Assembly (NCBI GenBank): GCA_031255235.1
Contig: JAIRSX010000133.1
Span: forward strand, 1-5,871
Direction: 5' to 3'
Length of the DNA: 5,871 nt
Source: Rickettsiales bacterium
GTDB lineage: Bacteria > Pseudomonadota > Alphaproteobacteria > Rickettsiales > UBA1997
The notes under the pieces were generated by a model. The model did no database searches. It worked only from the letters and a program-made list of their open reading frames with translations, and was not told the DNA's origin. Positions 1-4,732 of this stretch are shown here, piece by piece (within the stretch, counting starts at the first letter, position 1; the number at the start of each line of letters is the position of its first letter). Made by a program: the position numbers and the translations under genes.

Positions 1-126
1 ATAGTTGAAAATGTTATAGGAGATATAAAGAAATTCAGAATAATATCTGATAAGTATAGATGTAGAAGAAGAAGATTTGGATTAAGGTTTAATCTTATAG
101 CAGGGATTTACAACTATGAATTATGA
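1..126 (+). CDS. IS5-type transposase, C-terminal end (partial, 5' end outside window)
   Basis: Frame 1 is open from the first base and ends with TGA at 124-126, giving 41 residues. They begin IVENVIGDIKKFRI and continue with an arginine run and FGLRFNLIAGIYNYEL. This is the typical end of IS5/IS4-group DDE transposases. The Glu at residue 3 followed seven residues later by Lys fits the E(6)K part of the Y(2)R(3)E(6)K signature, so this Glu is probably the third catalytic acid. The N-terminal catalytic Asp residues lie outside the window, so whether the element is intact cannot be judged. The right end of the insertion sequence should lie within a few tens of bases after the stop, around 130-180, but without the left end the terminal repeat cannot be defined. 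Confidence 0.85.
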   Translation: MVENVIGDIKKFRIISDKYRCRRRRFGLRFNLIAGIYNYEL

Positions 127-251
127 AAGTAGATAAGGAAGGATTTTTACGCACCAGGTCTATTATATCTCACTAAAAAAATTTTATTATTTAATTGAAA
201 AACATTTTTGTCATCACAAAGTTAAACAAATTTTTATTAACAAAAAGTAGA

Positions 252-605
252 TTAATTTATTTTTTTGTTTTTAGCATGTTTTTTCGCTTCCGCCTCTGCC
301 AAATTTTTCCAGAATCCTTTCATATTATCTTTACCAACCTCGTTAAAAACTTTTGTCAACTCATCCCCCAAAATTAACGAACTCCAAAGTCCAACTGGTT
401 TTGCCACCCCAACAATATCAATTTTCTTTACAATTTTTATTTCCTCTTGATTTATCTTTATAGGAGTATCCTTTCTTTTTTTTATCCTTCTTGCTCTATT
501 AAAAGTATAGAGTCTAGAAAGAGCATAAATAATAATTTTGAGAAAAAGTCTTAATATAAGTATTAATAAAACAATAGCAGCAAATATGACAATATATTCC
601 TTCAT
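252..605 (-). CDS. small membrane-anchored protein of unknown function (117 aa)
   Basis: The ATG at 605 is preferred over an upstream TTG at 626 because the hydrophobic segment starts directly after it and a promoter lies just upstream. Residues about 4-30 form one strong transmembrane or signal-anchor helix (MKEYIVIFAAIVLLILIL). A very basic stretch (about residues 40-52, RARRIKKRK) follows, suggesting an N-out/C-in single-pass inner-membrane protein. The soluble part contains a conserved-looking block with VGVAKPVGLWSSLILG and then GFWKNLAEAEAKK. From memory this block resembles short uncharacterised alphaproteobacterial proteins with an 'AKP(I/V)G-W-S/T-LI-G' core, which is unverified. No enzyme motif is visible. 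It is transcribed away from the small-peptide/PEBP unit. Confidence 0.75.
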   Translation of the reverse strand: MKEYIVIFAAIVLLILILRLFLKIIIYALSRLYTFNRARRIKKRKDTPIKINQEEIKIVKKIDIVGVAKPVGLWSSLILGDELTKVFNEVGKDNMKGFWKNLAEAEAKKHAKNKKIN

Positions 606-614
606 GGTTACTTG

Positions 615-642
615 ATGATAACACAAAATTTATTTACATCAA
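615..642 (-). promoter_or_regulatory. sigma70-type promoter for the 117-aa membrane protein gene
   Basis: On the minus strand, TTGATG (637-642), a 16-bp spacer and an extended -10 TGT-TATCAT (hexamer 615-620). The hexamer ends 9 nt before the ATG at 605, so the transcript would start only about 2-3 nt ahead of the start codon. Inferred from consensus match only. Confidence 0.45.
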
Positions 643-685
643 TTATTTTGTAAATAAAAGGTGATGTGTTACACTGTGGGTGATT

Positions 686-850
686 ATGTATGAAACTCTA
701 ATTGCAATTGTTGCAAAAACTATATTTGGTAGATTGCTGAGTAGCATCTTCTCTTATTTGTTTTTTATACTTGTAGGTTTGGGGATTTATTGTTATACAC
801 ACCCTGAATTCTTTAAGACTATAGTTGATAATGTTAAAAATCTAATTTAA
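686..850 (+). CDS. 54-residue membrane peptide, translationally coupled to the PEBP-like gene
   Basis: ATG at 686, TAA at 848-850. The product begins MYETLIAIVAKTIFGRLL. It has an amphipathic or hydrophobic start and one clear transmembrane segment at about residues 17-37 (rich in Leu, Phe, Ile), followed by a short tail with THPEFF and a Lys/Asn-containing end. Its stop codon shares its last A with the ATG of the next gene (TAATG), the classic arrangement for stop-start translational coupling, and this supports the frame being a real gene. I do not recognise the family. Function is unknown; a small membrane partner of the downstream secreted protein is an inference from the coupling only. 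No good Shine-Dalgarno sequence is visible. Confidence 0.6.
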   Translation: MYETLIAIVAKTIFGRLLSSIFSYLFFILVGLGIYCYTHPEFFKTIVDNVKNLI

Positions 851-1563
851 TGAGATTTTTTCTTATATTTTGTTTTTTTTTAACTTCAATTGAGGCAATG
901 GAGGTTGATAAGGCGTTCCTCAAAAGAGATTATGAAGAAACTGGCAAATTTACTCTCTTTAGTAGCGATTTTTACGAACAAAAAGAAAACATTTCAAAAG
1001 AACAGTTTTATAATGGTTGGTTATGTGAAGATAAAAAAGAAGAGCATAAAAATATGTCTCCAACTTTATATTGGAAATTTCCTCCGGAAGGAGCAAACTA
1101 TTTTGCTCTAGTTATGAAAGACAACACTACTAATTGGTATCATTGGGGTGTTTACAATATTCCATTAGAAGTAAACAGATTAAAATTAGGCATAAACAAT
1201 GAAATGTTTGGTCTTCCTTTTGGTATAAAAGAAACTGTAAACGATTTTGGAACAAAAAGTTATGCTGGTCCCTGTCTCACAGATGACAAAAGACACACTT
1301 ACACCATAACCATATATGCTTTTAAAGAAAAAATACCTAACACAGAAACAACAAAGATGTTAGAGTTTATTGCCAATAGAGACAAAATTTCTTCCACATC
1401 CATAAAAGCATTTTACGGTAAAAATATAAAACAAGTAAATAAGGCCACTCCTAAAACTGCCAAAGCTCCTGCTGCCAACGTCAAGGAAAAAACAACAGTA
1501 GGTACTAATGTAAGAAAATCAGTTGATACAATCAGATCAAAAATTCTTGAAAAGTTGAAATAG
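850..1563 (+). CDS. secreted PEBP / YbhB-YbcL (Raf kinase inhibitor-like) family protein with basic C-terminal tail
   Basis: 237 residues. Residues 1-16 form a typical Sec signal peptide (MRFFLIFCFFLTSIEA), so the protein is predicted to be periplasmic. Residues about 33-185 match the phosphatidylethanolamine-binding protein fold as seen in YbhB/YbcL: FTLFSSDF, then N-x-SP-L-W (S70, P71, W75), FALVMKDNTTN (D91 in place of the usual DPD), HWGVYNIP (H98-P105), NDFG (131-134), YAGPC (138-142) and H149-Y151. These are the ligand-pocket blocks of the family. Bacterial members have no settled biochemical role. After about residue 190 there is an unusual tail rich in Lys, Ala, Thr and Pro (TPKTAKAPAA), ending in a probable amphipathic helix. 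The start at 850 overlaps the stop of the upstream peptide. The TAG stop abuts the stop of tsaD on the other strand. Confidence 0.88.
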   Translation: MRFFLIFCFFLTSIEAMEVDKAFLKRDYEETGKFTLFSSDFYEQKENISKEQFYNGWLCEDKKEEHKNMSPTLYWKFPPEGANYFALVMKDNTTNWYHWGVYNIPLEVNRLKLGINNEMFGLPFGIKETVNDFGTKSYAGPCLTDDKRHTYTITIYAFKEKIPNTETTKMLEFIANRDKISSTSIKAFYGKNIKQVNKATPKTAKAPAANVKEKTTVGTNVRKSVDTIRSKILEKLK

Positions 1564-2598
1564 CTAATTCAAATCCCACCTTGCTTTTATTTCCAAAAAA
1601 TCTTGTTTTTTATATAACCCTGCTTTGTATCTTTCCAATCCAGCCCAAGCAATCATTACGGCATTATCTGTACAAAGTTTGAGTGGTGGTGAAACAACTT
1701 CCATATCATATTTTCTGCATATATCTTTCATATTATTTTTTATATATTGATTGGCACTAACTCCACCAGCAAAAACCATTTTTTTGGGATAGATTTTTAG
1801 GTAATTCTCTACAACATTAATAAATCTGTTAATTAAAATATCTACCACCGTTTTTTGAAAACTTGCACTAATATCACATTTATTTTGCTCCGTAAGTGTC
1901 CCCATTTTTTCAACTAAAATTCTAACTGCTGTTTTTAATCCCGAAAATGAAAAATTGTATTGATGTTCTGATCTAACTCCCTTACCTATCGCATTTATTA
2001 AAGGTTTTGTAAATTTATATTTGTTTTCGTTACCATTTAAAGCAAGTTTTTCAATCTTTGGACCTGCAGGATATTCCAAACCAATCATTTGACCCACCTT
2101 ATCAAAACATTCGCCTAAACTATCATCAATAGTTTCACCAATTTTTTCGTATTCACCAATATTTTTTACCAATAAAATTTGTGTATGTCCACCTGATAAT
2201 AGAAAAGTCAAATAGGGAAAATCAACGCCATCTGTTAATCTTGTTGTTAACAAATGACCCTCTAAATGATTTACACCAATAAAGGGTTTTTTGATAACAC
2301 TTGCTATTGTCTGTGCTGTAATCGCCCCAACAATTAAACCACCCATAAGCCCTGGACCAGTTGTAGCAACAACCACATCAATATCTTTGAAAGTTAAATT
2401 AGATTGTTCCAACCCCTTTTCAACAATCTTATCAATTATATCCAAATGATTTCTGCTGGCAATTTCCGGAACTACACCACCGAACTCTTTATGTAAATCA
2501 ATCTGACTAACAACCAAATCCGAATATATATTTTTGTTTTCATCTAAAACCGCAACCGCAGTTTCATCACAACTTGATTCTATACCAAGAACTTTCAC
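1564..2598 (-). CDS. tsaD: tRNA N6-adenosine threonylcarbamoyltransferase TsaD
   Basis: 344 residues, the usual full length. With TsaB and TsaE it transfers threonylcarbamoyl from the TsaC product to A37 of ANN-decoding tRNAs, making the t6A modification in the cytoplasm. Visible family signatures: the start MKVLGIESSCDETAVAV (ASKHA ATPase fold), GGVVPEIASRNH (40-51), TTGPGLMGGL (79-88), the metal-binding HLEGH (H111, H115), SGGHT (135-139), DDSLGECFDKV (158-168), FSFSGLKTAV (216-225), FAGGVSANQYI (276-286) and CTDNAVMIAW (309-318, with metal ligand D311). Start is GTG at 2598; upstream in the same frame there is only a stop at 2623-2625 and no ATG/GTG/TTG. No Shine-Dalgarno is evident. It lies 11 nt after the lipoprotein stop, so the two probably form an operon with coupled translation. 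All key residues are present, so it should be functional. Confidence 0.97.
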   Translation of the reverse strand: MKVLGIESSCDETAVAVLDENKNIYSDLVVSQIDLHKEFGGVVPEIASRNHLDIIDKIVEKGLEQSNLTFKDIDVVVATTGPGLMGGLIVGAITAQTIASVIKKPFIGVNHLEGHLLTTRLTDGVDFPYLTFLLSGGHTQILLVKNIGEYEKIGETIDDSLGECFDKVGQMIGLEYPAGPKIEKLALNGNENKYKFTKPLINAIGKGVRSEHQYNFSFSGLKTAVRILVEKMGTLTEQNKCDISASFQKTVVDILINRFINVVENYLKIYPKKMVFAGGVSANQYIKNNMKDICRKYDMEVVSPPLKLCTDNAVMIAWAGLERYKAGLYKKQDFLEIKARWDLN

Positions 2599-2609
2599 TT
2601 TTAATACAA

Positions 2610-2768
2610 TTAAACCACTGCCTCATTTTTTAGCCAAGTATTGACTGGAACTCTTGGACCACAAGGACCATCATCATTGGAAACACAAGGGCTTCTAACT
2701 TCAATAACCCTATTAGTGGAGCAAGACGCTAAAAAAACAAAGACTAATAGAACAATTATTTTCTTCAT
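2610..2768 (-). CDS. 52-residue lipoprotein upstream of tsaD (DUF2706-like)
   Basis: ATG at 2768, TAA at 2610-2612. The peptide begins MKKIIVLLVFVFLASCS: two Lys, a hydrophobic core and a clean lipobox (L13-A14-S15-C16). It is therefore predicted to be cut by signal peptidase II and lipidated at C16. Residue 17 is Ser rather than Asp, which in enterobacterial rules favours outer-membrane sorting. The mature part is only 37 residues, with RSPCVSNDDGPCGPR (two Cys, possible disulfide) and PVNTWL. The 'SPCVS...PC...PVNTWL' pattern resembles from memory the small Rickettsia-type DUF2706 lipoproteins; this needs a profile search. It lies in the same orientation as tsaD, 11 nt ahead, behind a promoter-like sequence. 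Confidence 0.75.
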   Translation of the reverse strand: MKKIIVLLVFVFLASCSTNRVIEVRSPCVSNDDGPCGPRVPVNTWLKNEAVV

Positions 2769-2777
2769 ATCTGTGGT

Positions 2778-2805
2778 AGGATATTATTCTTTTTGAAAAA
2801 GTCAA
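2778..2805 (-). promoter_or_regulatory. sigma70-type promoter for lipoprotein-tsaD operon
   Basis: On the minus strand, TTGACT (2800-2805), a 16-bp spacer and TATCCT (2778-2783). The -10 ends 9 nt before the lipoprotein ATG at 2768, predicting a nearly leaderless mRNA. Consensus match only. Confidence 0.5.
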
Positions 2806-2821
2806 AATAAAAAATTTTTAG

Positions 2822-3127
2822 ATATTTTTTTTTAAAAATGAAATTGATTATGAAAATATTGTAATAATAAGTGCTCCAGATGATACTATGCTTCCAAATA
2901 TATATAGAGACAATTTGATTTTTGTTGATATAACAAATGTAGATGTAAAAAATCTAGCATTAATTTATACAAAAATAAGACTTTTTTATTAAAAGGATAA
3001 TTTTTACAGGTGATAAAATTAATACAACAAATTAGATATGAACCATAGTATAACAGGTGGACTTCTTAAAGAATATAAAGATAATGTGAAGGGTCGTGTT
3101 ATAGATTATACAAGAAATTTGAATTAA
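2822..3127 (+). pseudogene. remnant of an S24-family (LexA/CI-like) phage-type repressor, C-terminal domain
   Basis: Three short plus-strand frames in a row read like the C-terminal peptidase S24 domain of an XRE/S24 repressor. Frame one (2822-2992) gives IVIISAPDDTMLPNIYRDNL then IFVDI, matching the 'APDDSM-P-I--GDL--VD' core. An overlapping second frame (2988-3035) gives IKRIIFTGDKI, matching the strand that carries the catalytic Lys. A third frame (3038-3127) gives SITGGLLKEY then VKGRVIDYTRNLN, matching the 'VIGRVVW--R-L' end. Frame changes and missing stretches separate the pieces, and no helix-turn-helix N-terminus precedes them, so this is a decayed and truncated gene. The nucleophile Ser position reads Thr (DDTM). 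In living members this domain mediates dimerisation and RecA-stimulated self-cleavage. It ends 2 bp from the convergent antitoxin gene. Confidence 0.6.
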
Positions 3128-3129
3128 TT

Positions 3130-3420
3130 TTAAACTTTAGGTACTATTGAAAATCTAAGCCCTAAACTATCAAGTATTTTGTGAATGGTTTCAAAGCTTA
3201 CCTTCACGTCACCAGATAAACTCTTATATAAACTTTCACGACCCACATTAATTTGTTTTGCAATTTTATTTATACTTCTTGCTCTTGCCACATCATTCAA
3301 AGCTGATATAAGTAATTTAGGGTTGTTTTCTTCTGCTACTGCTTCTAAATAACCAGCAATATCTTCCTCAGTTTTTAAATAATCAACAACATTCCAATCA
3401 GTAACTTTTATTTTTCCCAT
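3130..3420 (-). CDS. HigA/HI1420-type addiction-module antidote protein (XRE-like)
   Basis: 96 residues, the usual size. The block DVARARSINKIAKQINVGR and then ESLYKSLSG (about 42-70) is the helix-turn-helix of the 'putative addiction module antidote' family (HI1420/TIGR02684). The N-terminal VVDYLKTEEDIAGYLEA and the C-terminal ILDSLGLRFSIVP are also characteristic. In intact modules this protein neutralises a RelE/HigB-like mRNA-cleaving toxin encoded just upstream and represses the operon. Here its ATG lies inside the last codons of the toxin gene (13-nt overlap), with a strong GAGGAG ribosome site at 3426-3431, 5 nt ahead. The toxin gene is broken, so this is an orphan antitoxin that looks intact. 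Confidence 0.9.
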   Translation of the reverse strand: MGKIKVTDWNVVDYLKTEEDIAGYLEAVAEENNPKLLISALNDVARARSINKIAKQINVGRESLYKSLSGDVKVSFETIHKILDSLGLRFSIVPKV

Positions 3421-3707
3421 ATAATCTCCTCTTTATTTAATTCTTTTGCTTTCTCTATATCTTTTTGTTGTGAGGCTTTATCACCACCACAGAGCAATAA
3501 GATAAGAACATCACCCCTATATGCATAGTAAAGACGATAACCCGCACCACAATTTATTCTCATTTCAAATACCCCATCTCCAACGCCTGATCACCAAAAT
3601 AATTATCAATCTCCACCCTTTTTATTCTTGTATATATCTTATTTTTTTAAGATATTGTCTTTCAATCTCATTACCCAATCATTAAAAATATCGGTCTTCT
3701 TTGCTAA
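3408..3707 (-). pseudogene. frameshifted HigB/HI1419-type (RelE superfamily) toxin
   Basis: Read on the minus strand in three successive frames, the region rebuilds a nearly complete toxin of the HI1419/TIGR02683 family (about 98 residues). The first piece, KKTDIFNDWVMRLKDNILK, runs to an A7 run at 3642-3648. There the frame changes to give TRIKRVEIDNYFGD. A second shift near 3585-3592 (GATCAGGCG) leads into the last piece, 3408-3590, with GVGDGVFEMRIN, GAGYRLYYAYRGDV and LLLCGGDKASQQKDIEKAKE. The order and spacing match the family end to end, so two small indels are the main damage. A start codon is also not evident: the frame near 3704-3707 begins TTA GCA. The stop TAA at 3408-3410 lies within the antitoxin gene. 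The toxin should be inactive. Confidence 0.8.
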
Positions 3708-3709
3708 TA

Positions 3710-3732
3710 TATATGATATATAGTATCATATA
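3710..3732. promoter_or_regulatory. palindromic operator overlapping the TA promoter
   Basis: Perfect inverted repeat with 9-bp arms: TATATGATA (3710-3718), 5-nt spacer TATAG, TATCATATA (3724-3732). It covers the -10 element of the TA promoter, the usual place for autoregulation by a dimeric XRE-type antitoxin. A second smaller inverted repeat (GTATC, 6 nt, GATAC) overlaps its right arm at 3723-3738. Binding by the adjacent antitoxin is inferred. Confidence 0.55.
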
Positions 3733-3748
3733 AGATACAATAGGTCAA
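3720..3748 (-). promoter_or_regulatory. sigma70 promoter of the toxin-antitoxin module
   Basis: On the minus strand, TTGACC (3743-3748), exactly 17 bp, then TACTAT (3720-3725), just ahead of the toxin remnant. The good match and the operator-like palindrome over the -10 suggest that transcription of the surviving antitoxin is still controlled from here. Confidence 0.6.
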
Positions 3749-4039
3749 ATATTTTTTAGTCTTAAACATAACAAATTTATTTTTTATCATTTTTGTAATT
3801 TAAATATTGCCCTTTTCTCTTTTTAAAGAGATAAATATTGTGACAATTCTTGTGTCAAAAAAAGAAACAAAAAAATTGTCTTTTGTTTTTGTTTTTAGTT
3901 TCTGTTTTTTTTGTTTTTTGTTTTTTCTGTTTTTTTTTTTTTTTGCTAGTTTTTCTATTTTCTGTTTTTTGTTTCTTTTTAATTAGAAAATAGATTGAAA
4001 TTAATCAAATTAGTTAAAAATAGTGAAAAAAGAAAAATA
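3749..4039. other. gene-free low-complexity stretch
   Basis: No convincing coding frame on either strand. It holds a small hairpin (CTCTTT-TT-AAAGAG, about 3817-3830), an inverted repeat TGACA...TGTCA (3841-3857), then repeat copy 1 and a long T-rich tract with GTTTTT-like units up to about 3985. The plus strand of that tract is almost only T with scattered G and C. Confidence 0.6.
3857..3904. repeat. A/T-rich inverted repeat, copy 1
   Basis: A-run, GAAAC (3864-3868), A-run, TTGTC, then T-runs and GTTTC (3898-3902), able to fold as a long A:T stem with a GAAAC/GTTTC centre. An 18-base block (3857-3874) and the 14-mer TGTCTTTTGTTTTT (3877-3890) recur exactly in copy 2. The A-run on the left and T-run on the right could let it act as a weak bidirectional terminator. 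Confidence 0.6.
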
Positions 4040-4068
4040 TTGACTTTATAAAAATGATTTGTTATAAT
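4040..4068 (+). promoter_or_regulatory. strong sigma70 promoter driving the candidate small RNA
   Basis: TTGACT (4040-4045), 17-bp spacer, perfect TATAAT (4063-4068). This is the best promoter match in the window. The predicted start at about 4075 lies 1 nt before the stem-loop at 4076. No open reading frame follows, so the product is most simply a non-coding RNA. Confidence 0.7.
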
Positions 4069-4074
4069 TTTTTC

Positions 4075-4127
4075 AGAAAACCCGAGACCAACCTCTACTT
4101 GTAAGTTGCTCGGGTCAAGTTTTCTTT
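4075..4127 (+). ncRNA. candidate structured small RNA convergent with the abi gene
   Basis: About 53 nt from the predicted transcription start to a T-rich end (TTTTCTTT). It can fold into one compact hairpin. The outer stem is GAAAAC (4076-4081)/GTTTTC (4119-4124). The GC-rich middle stem is CCGAG (4082-4086)/CTCGG (4109-4113), extendable to 7 bp as ACCCGAG/CTCGGGT. The inner stem is CAAC (4089-4092)/GTTG (4105-4108), with a 12-nt loop. The GC-rich stem stands out in this AT-rich surrounding. It lies antisense to the last codons of the broken abi gene, whose TAG falls in the loop. Structured RNAs linked to abiF/Abi_2 genes have been described (abiF RNA motif, from memory), and this could be a relative. 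The alternative is a simple bidirectional terminator, but the strong promoter pointing into it argues for an RNA gene. Confidence 0.55.
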
Positions 4128-4732
4128 AAAATCCTGTAATTTGTTATAGACAATCATAAAATGATTGTTTTCTTTTGTATAATCAGAAAAATATTTTGAA
4201 AGTAAAGCAATAAAATCAATTATTTTATTGTAAGTGTCTAATAAATCATATTGTAATAAATCCTTATGGTGAAAAACTTTATTTCTAACATCTTTTATAA
4301 ATTTGATTTACTTTTGTATATCTTGCCTTAAAATATTTTTATTTTCAAATAGTTTTCTTAAACAAGGACGCCAAAACAAAACTTCATATTTACCATCTAA
4401 GAAGAAAGTCCAAAATCCAAAACTCAAATTTGATACAATTTTATTGTTATTTTTTATAAGTAAGTTGTTAATTTGCTTTTCCATAAACTCATTTAATAAA
4501 TCCTTCCTATTAATCAACCAATTTTCACCATATTTATGGCAATAGCATTATAAAAACTATTTCTAACTATTAATTCTATATTTTGTAAAGGTAAATATAA
4601 ACTTTCATTGATAGACATATAAAGTTTATATAAAATTAGTGCTTTTTCTTTGTTGTTATTGGTAAGAGGTAAATATTTATTTAACCTCTCTTTTGATAAA
4701 CAATTCTCTAAAATTTTAAAGTCTATTGTCAT
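4095..4732 (-). pseudogene. Abi_2-family (AbiD/AbiF-like, HEPN) abortive infection protein, broken
   Basis: Three joined pieces rebuild a protein of about 211 residues, close to the family length. Piece one starts at ATG 4732 (MTIDFKILENCLSKERLNKY and then NIELIVRNSFYNAIA), typical of the Abi_2 N-terminus. A one-base indel near 4537-4548 shifts to the frame reading HKYGENWLINRKDLLNEF, then VSNLSFGFWTFFLDGKYEVL and WRPCLRKLF, the family hallmark. An in-frame TAA at 4308-4310 interrupts it, yet the same frame goes on with IKFIKDVRNKVFHHKDLL and ends at TAG 4095-4097. RNKVFH is the Rx4H motif of HEPN ribonucleases, still present after the stop. Intact relatives stop phage growth by shutting down the infected cell, probably through RNA cleavage. 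Two lesions only, so inactivation looks recent. The 3' end overlaps the candidate small RNA on the other strand. Confidence 0.85.
4150..4176 (+). terminator. possible second rho-independent terminator for the small RNA
   Basis: Perfect 8-bp stem ACAATCAT (4150-4157)/ATGATTGT (4161-4168) with loop AAA, followed by TTTCTTTT. The stem is AT-rich and the bases also encode abi residues on the other strand, so chance is possible. If real, a read-through form of the RNA would be about 100 nt. Confidence 0.3.

Noticed and set aside
130..180. Right terminal inverted repeat of the IS5-type element
   Set aside because: An end must lie near here, but without the left end in the window no repeat or target duplication can be defined.
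195..450. Plus-strand open frames over the 117-aa membrane protein gene
   Set aside because: They are antisense to a gene with a coherent membrane helix and promoter, and the translations look like random Phe/Ser-rich shadow frames.
648..674. Plus-strand promoter for the 54-aa peptide (TTGTAA, 15 bp, TTACAC)
   Set aside because: Short spacer and a poor -10; a promoter is expected in 606-685 but this one is not convincing.
890..1111. 73-residue plus-strand frame inside the PEBP gene
   Set aside because: Alternative frame of a clearly recognised family; no start signal and Lys/Ile-rich filler composition.
4303..4545. 80-residue plus-strand frame across the abi gene
   Set aside because: Antisense to conserved Abi_2 blocks; composition of a shadow frame and no ribosome site.
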